DNA of 64,000 nucleotides from Micromonospora chaiyaphumensis (lineage in GTDB: Bacteria; Actinomycetota; Actinomycetes; Mycobacteriales; Micromonosporaceae), in assembly GCF_900091435.1 (NCBI RefSeq), contig NZ_FMCS01000012.1:1-64000 (forward strand). The letters run 5' to 3'. Under the pieces are notes generated by a model. The model saw nothing but the letters and a program-made list of their open reading frames with translations, made no database searches and was not told the origin of the DNA. Within the stretch, counting starts at the first letter, position 1, and every line of letters begins with the position of its first letter. Made by a program: the position numbers and the translations under genes. Shown here piece by piece: positions 40,396 through 49,084 of this stretch.

Positions 40396-40455
40396 GCCCG
40401 GTCGGGCTGCCGCGTCTCGCGAACCCGCCGGTGGCCAGCGCCGTAACCTCGGGGA

Positions 40456-40866
40456 ATGAGCGCTCCGCAGGCCACCGGGACGGCGCCGGAGCAGACCCGC
40501 CGCCCGGCGCTCGCCGGTGGGCTGCTGGTCGCGACCGGCCTGAGCGACGTGCTGGCCGCGTACGGGATGATCCGGTCCGGGTCGTTCATCGTGCTGGGCG
40601 AGGAAGGCCTCTACCCGATCGACGTCACCGCCTGGTCCTGGCTGCACCTGGTGGCCGGGGTCGCGGTGGCGCTCGCCGGGCTGGTGGCGATCACCGGCCG
40701 GCGGGGCGCGGCCACCGTGGCGATCGGCTGTGCCGTGCCGGCGCTCGCCGTGGACCTGCTCCTGCTGCCGTACGCGCCGATCCGGTTGGTGCTGGTGGCC
40801 GCCCTCGACGTGGCGGCGATCCGGCTCCTGCTCCGGCACCGCCGGGCCACCGGCCGGGCGGGGTGA
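40456..40866 (+). CDS. Small four-helix membrane protein (DUF7144-like)
   Basis: 136 residues with four predicted transmembrane helices: about 20-38, 61-80, 88-105 and 108-124. The segment after helix 1 (AYGMIRSGSFIVLGEEGLYPIDVTAWSWLHLVAGVAVALAGL) resembles DUF7144-type proteins common in actinomycetes, which have no known function. TAACCT (40444-40449) ends 6 nt before the ATG, so the mRNA is probably leaderless. It is convergent with the membrane hydrolase gene, whose stop is 10 bp away. Confidence 0.7.
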   Translation: MSAPQATGTAPEQTRRPALAGGLLVATGLSDVLAAYGMIRSGSFIVLGEEGLYPIDVTAWSWLHLVAGVAVALAGLVAITGRRGAATVAIGCAVPALAVDLLLLPYAPIRLVLVAALDVAAIRLLLRHRRATGRAG

Positions 40867-40875
40867 GGCCGCCGG

Positions 40876-42528
40876 TCAGCGGGGCTCGCAGATCCGGCCG
40901 GTGAAGGCGGGGTCGCCCTCCCGGTCCGCCGACCACACCGGGTTCAGAACCAGCGCGAGCGGTGGTGCCTGCCAGGCCGCGCCCAGCCGCTGGAGCAGCC
41001 GGTACTCGCGGCGCGGCTGGTCGACCGGGCGGCCGGCGAGGAAGTCCTCCACCCGGTCCTGAGCGAGCCGCTGGCCGATCAACCCGCCGTGCAGGGCGGG
41101 CATCTGGAACACCGGGATCCGGCTGTACTCGCCGGGCGGCGCCTCCGCCGCGCTGACCGTGGGCAGGAAGGCGATCATCCGGACCCCGGCCACCGGGCAG
41201 AGCGTGCGGTTGCGGTAGAACGGCGCGTTGACCAGCACCGACCGCACGAACGGCTCGTCCGGCCGGCTCTTCACCGTCCGGCCCAGGTTGGCCAGCCAGA
41301 AGATCCCGCGCAGCTCCCAGCCGGCGGCCACGCCCCAGCCGCTGTAACCCGGCGGCGGGTAGTAGGCCCGGCCGGGCTGGATGAGCGGGCTGAACAGCAG
41401 CACCGCCTCCACCGGCAGGGGCTGCGCCCACTTGTCCAGGTAGGTCCGCGCCACCATCGCCCCCTCGCTGAACCCGAGCAGGGCGATCGGCCGGCCGGTC
41501 CGGCGGTGCAGCTCGTCGACCTGAGCGGCGAGCAGCACCGCGCTGGAGTCCAGCGACTGGTGGGTCGCCTCGGGCCCGTACGGCAGCGGCCGGCCCTGCC
41601 GGTCGAGGCCCACGTAGGAGAAGCGCTCCACGCGGGGGTCGGCCGGTAGGCGACCGTTCCACTGCGAGTCGTGCCCGGCGATGGCGATCACGGCGTGCGG
41701 CACCCGGTCGGGCAGCCGCTCGGCGAGCACCCGGGGTCGCCACTCCGCCGGCGGTCCCGTCGCCAGGCCGACGAGCGTCTGCGAACCGACCGCGGCGGCC
41801 ATGGTGAGGGCGATGGCCACCGGCGCGACCGGGGCCCGGGCCAGTCGGATCCGGGCGGGCAGCACGGCCGCCGACACGGTGCGCTGCCAGAGCAGGCCGT
41901 TGACCAGGCCGGCCAGTGCGGCCACCGGGACACCCCACCAGCCGGACGTGCTGGAGATGACCGCGCCGGCCACGGTGAGCACCACGAAGTTGAGCACCGA
42001 CCAGCCGAGCAGCTCGATGGTGGGCAGGCCGCGCCACCAGTTCCGGACCACCCCGGCGCGCTGGAGGAACGGGGCGAGCACCAGCATCGGGGCGAGCGAG
42101 GCGAACAGGTAGAGCGAGAGCGCGACCGCCGAGAAGGCGACCGAGATCGCGGCCCACGGCGAGATGATGACCAGGGCGAGCGCCGCCACCTCCAGGTTCC
42201 GCCGGACCAGCCAGCCGAACGAGGGACGCGGCGCCCGCTCGGGCCACGCCAGCGCGGTCAGCCCGGCGGTCAGCAGGCCGCGGAAGACGGTGAGCACCAC
42301 GAGCCCGAGCCCGAAGTTCCACCAGGAGTCGTGGTAGACGAGCAGCCAGCGCAGGTCGTGGAACGAGTCGTACGGCCAGACGGCGGTCACCTGGGGCGCC
42401 AGCCCCCGGGCGCCGTGGAAGTTGATGCCGACCAGCACCGCCTCCTCCAGGACCGGCGGCAGCACGGCGAGCAGCAGCAGCATCGCCGTCCGGCTCCGGA
42501 CTGCCTCCACCGCCGCTCCTCGTGCCAT
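40876..42528 (-). CDS. Polytopic membrane protein with C-terminal alpha/beta hydrolase domain
   Basis: 550 residues. The first half has about seven hydrophobic helices (residues 15-270); the second half begins HAVIAIAGHDSQWNG and contains GFSEGAMVAR (nucleophile Ser about 365) and FSPLIQPGRAYYPP, giving an alpha/beta hydrolase fold predicted outside the membrane; a late MPALHGG could supply the catalytic His. It is not a known named family to me. It might hydrolyse a lipid or cell-envelope ester. ATG with GGAGG 4 nt upstream. Divergent from the herA operon. Confidence 0.75.
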   Translation of the reverse strand: MARGAAVEAVRSRTAMLLLLAVLPPVLEEAVLVGINFHGARGLAPQVTAVWPYDSFHDLRWLLVYHDSWWNFGLGLVVLTVFRGLLTAGLTALAWPERAPRPSFGWLVRRNLEVAALALVIISPWAAISVAFSAVALSLYLFASLAPMLVLAPFLQRAGVVRNWWRGLPTIELLGWSVLNFVVLTVAGAVISSTSGWWGVPVAALAGLVNGLLWQRTVSAAVLPARIRLARAPVAPVAIALTMAAAVGSQTLVGLATGPPAEWRPRVLAERLPDRVPHAVIAIAGHDSQWNGRLPADPRVERFSYVGLDRQGRPLPYGPEATHQSLDSSAVLLAAQVDELHRRTGRPIALLGFSEGAMVARTYLDKWAQPLPVEAVLLFSPLIQPGRAYYPPPGYSGWGVAAGWELRGIFWLANLGRTVKSRPDEPFVRSVLVNAPFYRNRTLCPVAGVRMIAFLPTVSAAEAPPGEYSRIPVFQMPALHGGLIGQRLAQDRVEDFLAGRPVDQPRREYRLLQRLGAAWQAPPLALVLNPVWSADREGDPAFTGRICEPR

Positions 42529-42705
42529 CCGTCCTCCGGCCCCTTGCAGGATCTCCCGGGATCCGGCCCGGCGGTGCCGGAATGGCCGACCAGGGCGTAC
42601 GGAGAGTCAGCGGGCGGCCCCGCTGCGCAGGGTCGGCGGAACGGCGAGGTGGCGTCCGCCGCGTCGCGTGGCAACCTGTCGCATCCCTCGGGCAGGATGC
42701 ACGAC

Positions 42706-42750
42706 GTGCGCCGCGAACGGGACGACCAGCCGACCGGAGACCGCCGATGA
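42706..42750 (+). CDS. Possible 14-residue leader peptide of the herA operon
   Basis: GTG reading frame of 14 codons, very basic/acidic (MRRERDDQPTGDRR), whose TGA overlaps the herA ATG by 4 nt. CAGGAT (42693-42698) ends 7 nt before the GTG, the spacing seen at leaderless starts nearby. If real, HerA translation would depend on it. An ATG three codons upstream in the same frame is an alternative start. Speculative. Confidence 0.3.
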   Translation: MRRERDDQPTGDRR

Positions 42751-44495
42751 CCGACGACCTGCTCGACGGCCCCGGCGACGGGGTCGGCCGGGTGCTCGGC
42801 ACCGCCGACGCCACCCCGCTCACCTTCTGGACGGCGGTCGCCCCCGGCAGCTACCTCCAGCTCGACGACGTCGTGGTGACCCGCCGCGAGCTGCCCGACC
42901 GGGAGCCGGTCACCATCGCCGGGGTGGTCACCCAGGTGCGCGCCCGGCACGAGGGCGCGCAGTTCGACTCCGACGTGTTCGCCATCGCCGACGGCACCCT
43001 GCCCGCCCAGGTGCAGGAGGCTGCCGAGGTCACCACCACCCGCGTCGACCCGGAGTTCTACGTGCCGCCCACCCCCGGCGCCGTGGTGCACCGGGCCGAG
43101 GGCGACGCCCGGGCCCGGGCGCTGCACTTCGACCGGATGGAGCGGCGCATCCCCATGGGCATGGGCCGCGACGGCGTCCCGGTCTACCTCAACGCCGACT
43201 TCCTCGACGGCACCCGGGGCGCGCACGTCTCCATCTCCGGCATCTCGGGCGTGGCCACCAAGACCAGCTTCGCCACCTTCCTGCTCTACTCGGTCTTCCG
43301 CTCCGGGGTGCTGGGCGGCGACGCGGTCAACGCCAAGGCGCTCATCTTCAACGTCAAGGGCGAGGACCTGCTCTTCCTCGACCACCCCAACACCCGGCTC
43401 GACGACGCCACCCGGGCCGGCTACGCGAAGCTCGGGCTCGACGCCGGCGCCTTCCCCGACGTCCGGGTCCACGCCCCGCCGCGGGTCGGTGACTCCTCCG
43501 GCACGCCCGACGTGAGCAGCCGGCTCACCGGGGTGGACAGCTTCTACTGGACGCTGAGCGAGTTCTGCGCCGACCGCCTGCTGCCGTACGTCTTCGCCGA
43601 CGCCGACGACGAGCGGCAGCAGTACACGATGGTGGTGCACTCGGTCGCCGCCCACCTGGCGAGACACGCCCAGCCCGCCGACGGCGGGGTGAGCATCGAC
43701 GGGGTGCGGCTGGGCTCCTACGCCGACCTGGTCGACCACATCGTCGAGCAGCTCAACGACGACGAGACCCGGGGCGACTGGGCGGGGAGCGCGGTCGGCC
43801 TCGGCACGGTCAACGCGTTCGCCCGCCGGCTGATCGGCAGCAAGAAGGACCTGGGCCGGCTGATCCGGGGCGACCTGGCCACCCGGCGCCCGCACTCGAT
43901 CAACACCGCCGAGTCCGCCCAGGTCACCGTGGTCGACCTGCACAACCTGCCGGACCGGGCGCAGCGCTTCGTGGTCGGCGTGACGCTCAAGAGCGAGTTC
44001 GAGCGCAAGGAGAAGGCGGGCACCGCGAAACCGCTGCTCTTCGTCGTCCTCGACGAGCTCAACAAGTACGCCCCCCGGGAGGGTTCCTCCCCCATCAAGG
44101 AGGTGCTGCTCGACATCGCCGAGCGGGGCCGCTCGCTCGGGGTGATCCTGGTCGGCGCCCAGCAGACCGCCAGCGAGGTGGAGCGGCGGATCGTCACCAA
44201 CTCGGCGATCCGGGTCGTCGGCCGGCTCGACCCGGCCGAGGCGTCCCGCCCGGAATACGGCTTCCTGCCGCCCGCCCAGCGGCAGCGCGCGCTGCTGGCC
44301 AAGCCGGGCACCATGTTCGTCAACCAGCCCGACATCCCGGTCCCGCTCTGCCTGGAGTTCCCCTTCCCGGCCTGGGCCACCCGGGTCTCCGAGGCCGGCC
44401 GGGCGCCCTCGGAGACGCTGCGCTCGATAACCCAGGCGGCCGACCCGTTCGCGGTGGTCGGCTCGGGCACCTCCGACGACGACATCCCGTTCTAG
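42747..44495 (+). CDS. herA: HerA-like hexameric DNA-translocase ATPase
   Basis: 582 residues. N-terminal beta-barrel region (about 25-110, like the HAS barrel) then a RecA-fold of the HerA/FtsK class: Walker A-like GISGVATKTSF (about residue 163), Walker B LFVVLDELNKY (about 430), and VGAQQTASEVERRIVTNSAIRVVGRLD, the sensor/arginine-finger region of HerA. Archaeal HerA pumps DNA through a hexameric ring into NurA during end resection. Here it is the first gene of herA-sbcD-sbcC-nurA, with sbcD starting 10 nt after its stop. The Walker A lysine is present although the loop is unusual. Confidence 0.83.
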   Translation: MTDDLLDGPGDGVGRVLGTADATPLTFWTAVAPGSYLQLDDVVVTRRELPDREPVTIAGVVTQVRARHEGAQFDSDVFAIADGTLPAQVQEAAEVTTTRVDPEFYVPPTPGAVVHRAEGDARARALHFDRMERRIPMGMGRDGVPVYLNADFLDGTRGAHVSISGISGVATKTSFATFLLYSVFRSGVLGGDAVNAKALIFNVKGEDLLFLDHPNTRLDDATRAGYAKLGLDAGAFPDVRVHAPPRVGDSSGTPDVSSRLTGVDSFYWTLSEFCADRLLPYVFADADDERQQYTMVVHSVAAHLARHAQPADGGVSIDGVRLGSYADLVDHIVEQLNDDETRGDWAGSAVGLGTVNAFARRLIGSKKDLGRLIRGDLATRRPHSINTAESAQVTVVDLHNLPDRAQRFVVGVTLKSEFERKEKAGTAKPLLFVVLDELNKYAPREGSSPIKEVLLDIAERGRSLGVILVGAQQTASEVERRIVTNSAIRVVGRLDPAEASRPEYGFLPPAQRQRALLAKPGTMFVNQPDIPVPLCLEFPFPAWATRVSEAGRAPSETLRSITQAADPFAVVGSGTSDDDIPF

Positions 44496-44505
44496 AGGGC
44501 TGACC

Positions 44506-45654
44506 ATGAAGATCCTGCACACCTCCGACTGGCACGTCGGCAAGGTCCTCAAGGGGCAGTCCCGGGCCGAGGAGCACAAGCAGGTGCTCGCCCAGGTCAT
44601 CGAGATCGCCCGGGTCGAGCGGCCCGACCTGGTCATCGTGGCCGGCGACCTCTACGACACCGCCGCGCCCACCCCGGAGGCGACCCGGCTGGTCACCCGG
44701 GCGCTGACCGCGCTGCGCCGCACCGGGGCCGACGTGGTGGCGATCGGCGGCAACCACGACAACGGCGCGGCGCTCGACGCGCTGCGCCCGTGGGCCGAGG
44801 CCGCCGGGATCACGCTGCGGGGCAGCGTCCGGGAGAATCCGGCCGAGCACGTCATCGACGGCACCACCCGCGACGGCGAGCGCTGGCAGGTCGCCGCGCT
44901 GCCCTTCCTCTCCCAGCGCTACGCCGTGCGCGCCGTGGAGATGTACGAGCTGACCCCCGCCGAGGCCAACCAGACCTACGCCGACCACCTCGGGCGGGTG
45001 CTCGCCCGGCTCGCCGAGGGGTTCACCGAGCCGGACCGGGTGCACCTGGTCACCGCCCACCTCACGGTTGTCGGCGCGAGCACCGGCGGCGGCGAGCGGG
45101 ACGCGCACACCGTGCTCGGCTACGCGGTGCCGGCCACCGTGTTCCCGGGCAACGCGCACTACGTGGCGCTCGGCCACCTGCACCGCTCCCAGCGGGTGAT
45201 CGGCCCCTGCCCGGTCCGCTACAGCGGCAGCCCGCTCGCCGTCGACTTCGGCGAGCAGGAGAACATCGGTTCGGTGACGATCGTCGAGGTGACCGCGACG
45301 ACCGCCGCGCAGATCCGGGAGGTGCCGGTGCCCGGCGCCGTCCCGCTGCGCACGGTCCGCGGCACCCTGGCCCAGCTCGCCGAGATCGACGTGCCCGAGG
45401 GCTGGCTGCGGGTCTACGTCCGCGAGCAGCCTCGCGCCGGGCTGCGCGAGGAGGTGCAGGAGCTGCTCCCCCGGGCGCTGGAGATCCGGATCGACCCGGA
45501 GCTGGTGCCCGGGCCGGGCAGCGGCACCCGCACCGCCCAGCGGGCCGGCCGCTCGCCGCGCGAGCTGTTCGCCGACTACCTGGGCAGCCGCGGCCACGCC
45601 GACGACGACGTCCGGGAGCTCTTCGACGAGCTGCTCGAGGAGGTCGAGCACTGA
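44506..45654 (+). CDS. sbcD: Exonuclease SbcD (Mre11 family)
   Basis: 382 residues. Calcineurin-like phosphoesterase motifs in order: HTSDWHVG (residues 4-11), VAGDLYD (about 47), IGGNHDNG (about 86), VTAHLTV (about 184) and ALGHLHRS (about 222), all metal ligands intact. A C-terminal cap/SbcC-binding region follows, ending in an acidic helix. With SbcC it nicks and degrades DNA ends, hairpins and protein-blocked ends. Its TGA overlaps the sbcC ATG by one base. Confidence 0.93.
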   Translation: MKILHTSDWHVGKVLKGQSRAEEHKQVLAQVIEIARVERPDLVIVAGDLYDTAAPTPEATRLVTRALTALRRTGADVVAIGGNHDNGAALDALRPWAEAAGITLRGSVRENPAEHVIDGTTRDGERWQVAALPFLSQRYAVRAVEMYELTPAEANQTYADHLGRVLARLAEGFTEPDRVHLVTAHLTVVGASTGGGERDAHTVLGYAVPATVFPGNAHYVALGHLHRSQRVIGPCPVRYSGSPLAVDFGEQENIGSVTIVEVTATTAAQIREVPVPGAVPLRTVRGTLAQLAEIDVPEGWLRVYVREQPRAGLREEVQELLPRALEIRIDPELVPGPGSGTRTAQRAGRSPRELFADYLGSRGHADDDVRELFDELLEEVEH

Positions 45655-48128
45655 TGCGGCCCATGCGGCTGGACATGGCGGGCTTCACGGTCTTCCGCGA
45701 GGAGACCACCGTCGACTTCACCGACGCGGACTTCTTCGTGCTGGTCGGGCCGACCGGCTCGGGCAAGTCGACGGTCCTCGACGCGATCTGCTTCGCCCTC
45801 TACGGCACCGTGCCCCGCTGGGGCGGCACGCGGGGGCTGGCCAACGCCCTCGCCCCCTCGGCCACCGAGGCGCGGGTGCGGCTGGTCTTCGAGTCCGCCG
45901 GCGACCGCTACGTGGCCACCCGGGTGGTCCGCCGGGACGGCCGGGGCACGGTGAAGACCGCCAACGCCGGGCTCCAGCTCATGCCGCCCGGATTCGACGT
46001 CACGAAGCTCGACACCGGGCTCAGCCCGGAGGATCTGGGCGAGGTGGTCGCCGGCACGCCGGCCGAGATGGAGCAGGCGGTCCTGGACGCGGTCGGGCTG
46101 CCCTACGAGCAGTTCACCAGCTGCGTGGTGCTGCCGCAGGGGCAGTTCGCCGACTTCCTGCACGCCAAGCCGGCCACCCGGCAGCAGATCCTCGTCAACC
46201 TCCTCGGGCTGGGCATCTACGAGGAGGTGCAGAAGAAGGCCACCGAGCGCGCCGGCCAGGCCGAGGCGAAGCTGGAGGCGGTCGACAAGGTGCTCGGCGG
46301 CCTCGCCGACGTCGACGAGGAGAGCCTGACCGCCGCCGGCGAGCGGGTCGACCGGATGCGTGAGCTGGCCGGGGCGGTCGAGGCGGCCGTACCGGAGCTG
46401 GAACGGCTGCGGGCGGCGGCGCGCGAGCAGGCGGCGGCGCTCGCGGCGCTCGACGCCGAGCTGACCGTGCTGGCCGGGGTCCGGCCGCCGGACGGGATCG
46501 CCGAGCTGGCGCGGGCGGTGGCCGACGCGCGGGCCGCCGCCGACGAGGCGGCCGCCGACGTGGGGCTGGCCGAGGAGCGCGAGGAGAAGGTGCGCGGCGA
46601 GCTGGCCGCGGCCGGCGACGAGAGCGCGCTGCGCCTCCAGCTCAGGGCCCACGGCGACCGCGAACGGCTGACCGGCGAGGCGGCGGCGGTCCGCGCGGCG
46701 GTGGACGCGGCGCAGGCCGAGCACGACGCGGCGGCCGGGGCGCTCGCGGCGGCCCGGGCCGAGGCCGAGCGGGCCGAGGCGGAGCTGGAGGCGGCCTTCC
46801 GGGCGCACGAGGAGGCGAAGGCCACCGACCAGGCGGTGGCGCTGCGGGCGCACCTGGTCGACGGCGGTCCCTGCCCGGTCTGTGAGCAGCCGGTCCCCCG
46901 GGTGCCGGCCGTGCCGAAGGGGTCGGCGGTGGCCCGCGCGCTGGCGGCCGGCAAGGCGGCCCGGGCGGCCAGCGAGACCGCCAAGCGGGTGGTGCAGGAG
47001 CGGGACGCGGCCGCCCGCGAGCTGGACCGGGTGCTGCTGCGCGCCCGCGCCGAGCACGACCAGCTCCGGGCCCGGCTGGCCGAGCTGGACGGGCAACTCG
47101 CCGGCGCCGCCACGCCGGAGGCGCTGCGCGGGTCCCTGGCCGAGCACGCGCGGCTGCGCCGGGCCCTGGACGAGGCGGCGGGCGCCGTACGCGCCGGCCG
47201 CGACGCCGCCCGCCGGGCCCGCGGCGCCCTCGACGCCGCGCAGGAGCGACTGCGCCGGGCCTGGCGCGACTTCGACACGGTCCGCGACGGGCTGGCGCGG
47301 TTCGGGCCGCCGGCCGCCGACCGCGACGACGTGGCCGCCGCGTGGACGGCTCTCGCCGCGTGGGCCGGCGAGCAGGCCGGGCGGCGGCGCGCCGACCGGG
47401 CGGGGCTGGCCGCCGCCGTCGAGGCCGCCGAGGCCGCGGCGGGCGAGGTGGCGCAGCGGATCGGCGGGCTCTTCGACGCCGCCGGGCTGCCCGCGCCGCA
47501 GGACCCGCAGCGCGACGCCGCGGTGGCGGTGGAGCGGGCCGAGGCGGAGCTGCGCCGGCTGGAGGAGCGCCGCGAGCAGGCCGCCGAGCTGCGCGAGCAG
47601 CGGGCCGGCCACGAGCGGGAGGCCCGGGTGGCCCGTGCCCTGGCCGGGCACCTGCGGGCCAACAACTTCGAGCGCTGGCTACTGGCCGAGGCGCTGGACC
47701 TGCTGGTCGACGGCGCCTCGCGGATCCTGCGCGAGCTGTCCGGCGGCCAGTACGACCTCGTGCACGACAAGGGCGAGTTCTTCGTGGTCGACCACCACGA
47801 CGCCGGGTTGCGGCGCGGGGTGCGCACGCTCTCCGGCGGGGAGACGTTCCAGGCGTCGCTGGCCCTGGCGCTGGCCCTCTCCGAGCAGCTCGCGGGGATG
47901 TCCACGAGCGCGGCCAGCCTGGAGTCGATCGTCCTCGACGAGGGGTTCGGCACGCTGGACGCCGCCACCCTCGACACGGTGGCGGCCACCCTGGAGAACC
48001 TGGCCGCCCGGGGCGACCGGATGGTCGGCGTCGTCACCCACGTGCCGGCGCTCGCCGAGCGGATCCCGGTCCGCTTCGAGGTCCGCAAGGACGCCCGCAC
48101 GGCCCGCGTCGAACGGACCGGCCTGTGA
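45654..48128 (+). CDS. sbcC: SbcC (Rad50-family SMC ATPase)
   Basis: 824 residues. Walker A VGPTGSGKSTVLDAI (about 31-45), long Ala/Glu/Arg-rich coiled coils on both sides of the zinc hook CPVC (about 405-408), signature LSGGETFQASLALALALSEQL (about 725), Walker B ESIVLDEGFGTLD (about 757) and VTHVPALAERIPVRFEV. It bridges and remodels DNA ends and controls the SbcD nuclease. It is shorter than E. coli SbcC (about 1050) because the coils are short, as in many actinomycetes. ATG at 45654 overlaps the sbcD stop; another ATG is three codons later. Confidence 0.93.
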   Translation: MRPMRLDMAGFTVFREETTVDFTDADFFVLVGPTGSGKSTVLDAICFALYGTVPRWGGTRGLANALAPSATEARVRLVFESAGDRYVATRVVRRDGRGTVKTANAGLQLMPPGFDVTKLDTGLSPEDLGEVVAGTPAEMEQAVLDAVGLPYEQFTSCVVLPQGQFADFLHAKPATRQQILVNLLGLGIYEEVQKKATERAGQAEAKLEAVDKVLGGLADVDEESLTAAGERVDRMRELAGAVEAAVPELERLRAAAREQAAALAALDAELTVLAGVRPPDGIAELARAVADARAAADEAAADVGLAEEREEKVRGELAAAGDESALRLQLRAHGDRERLTGEAAAVRAAVDAAQAEHDAAAGALAAARAEAERAEAELEAAFRAHEEAKATDQAVALRAHLVDGGPCPVCEQPVPRVPAVPKGSAVARALAAGKAARAASETAKRVVQERDAAARELDRVLLRARAEHDQLRARLAELDGQLAGAATPEALRGSLAEHARLRRALDEAAGAVRAGRDAARRARGALDAAQERLRRAWRDFDTVRDGLARFGPPAADRDDVAAAWTALAAWAGEQAGRRRADRAGLAAAVEAAEAAAGEVAQRIGGLFDAAGLPAPQDPQRDAAVAVERAEAELRRLEERREQAAELREQRAGHEREARVARALAGHLRANNFERWLLAEALDLLVDGASRILRELSGGQYDLVHDKGEFFVVDHHDAGLRRGVRTLSGGETFQASLALALALSEQLAGMSTSAASLESIVLDEGFGTLDAATLDTVAATLENLAARGDRMVGVVTHVPALAERIPVRFEVRKDARTARVERTGL

Positions 48129-49084
48129 CGAGGTTCTTCGTCGACGCCTGGGACCCGGCGTACGGGGCGTCGTTCGAGGCGGGCGGCGGGGGCGGGCCGG
48201 CGGCGCCGAGCAGCGCCCAGGTCGACGCCGACGTCGAGCTTCCCGCCACCGACTGGCGGGCCCTCGACGTCCGGCGCGACGTCGCCGCCCCGGCCGTGGT
48301 GCTGCTGGTCGACGGTGTGCGCCGCATCGACGCCAGCGTCTGGACGGCCGAGGACGACGGCGGCTCGTTCCCCGGCATCGCCGCCTCGTACGCGGCCGGG
48401 GTGGTCCGCTGCGACCTGGAGCGGGGCGCGGCCGAGCTGGCCGGTTCGCGGGTGGGCCGGGGCCTTTTCACGGCCAGCCCGTCGGCGCAGGACGTGGTGG
48501 CCGGCGCGATCCGCTACCCGGTGCACCGGGTGAGCGGCACCGGCGAGCTGAGCAAGCTCCCGGCCGCCGTGCAGGGCCCGCTGACCGCCCTGGAGGTGGC
48601 GGTCTCCGACGCGGTGCGGTCCGACGGCGACCTGCTGGTCGTGGACGGGCCGCTGCGCAGCCGGCGCAACCTGCCCCGCACCCTCGGCTACATCAAGACG
48701 CAGCACAGTCAATACCTGGACGGCCGGCTCACCGCGGTGGTGACCGGGCTGGCACCGGGGCAGCGCTGCCCGGTGTTCCGGCTGGGCACCGCCTGGGGCG
48801 GCTACTCGTGGTACCTGCGGCTGCCGGTGGCCGGCGGCGCCCCGTGGGCCGGCATCGTGCGGGTCGAGTGCTCGGCCGACCTGACCGAGGCCGAGGCGAT
48901 CGAGCTGGCCGACCTGTCCCTGGTCACGCTGCCGCGCTTCGCCTCCACCCCGTACAAGGACCCGCGCGCCCCGCAGAACCTCATCCCCATCGCCGGCCTG
49001 GAGCGCCGGCTGCGCGGGATGCTCGGCGACGCCCGCCTGCTGCACCGGGTGCTCACGGCGGCGGCCCGGGGGATCCGGCGCTGA
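48125..49084 (+). CDS. nurA: NurA-like nuclease
   Basis: 319 residues. The sequence follows the NurA-domain pattern: a first acidic motif VVLLVDGVRRIDASVW (about residues 57-72), a middle VVDGPL motif (about 173), then GYIKTQHSQYL (about 188) with the conserved Lys/Gln, and RYSWYLRL-like SWYLRL plus WAGIVRVEC strands near 225-245. NurA is a 5'-3' exo/endonuclease fed by HerA in archaea. Being in an operon with HerA, SbcD and SbcC in the archaeal order supports the call, which rests on motif recognition and context. GTG start overlaps the sbcC stop by 4 nt (GTGA). Confidence 0.75.
   Translation: MTRFFVDAWDPAYGASFEAGGGGGPAAPSSAQVDADVELPATDWRALDVRRDVAAPAVVLLVDGVRRIDASVWTAEDDGGSFPGIAASYAAGVVRCDLERGAAELAGSRVGRGLFTASPSAQDVVAGAIRYPVHRVSGTGELSKLPAAVQGPLTALEVAVSDAVRSDGDLLVVDGPLRSRRNLPRTLGYIKTQHSQYLDGRLTAVVTGLAPGQRCPVFRLGTAWGGYSWYLRLPVAGGAPWAGIVRVECSADLTEAEAIELADLSLVTLPRFASTPYKDPRAPQNLIPIAGLERRLRGMLGDARLLHRVLTAAARGIRR

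Noticed and set aside
46217..49045. Long minus-strand reading frame of 942 codons opposite sbcC and nurA
   Set aside because: It is a shadow of very GC-rich codons on the plus strand: low-complexity Ala/Arg/Ser composition, no domain, and it lies wholly opposite clearly conserved genes.
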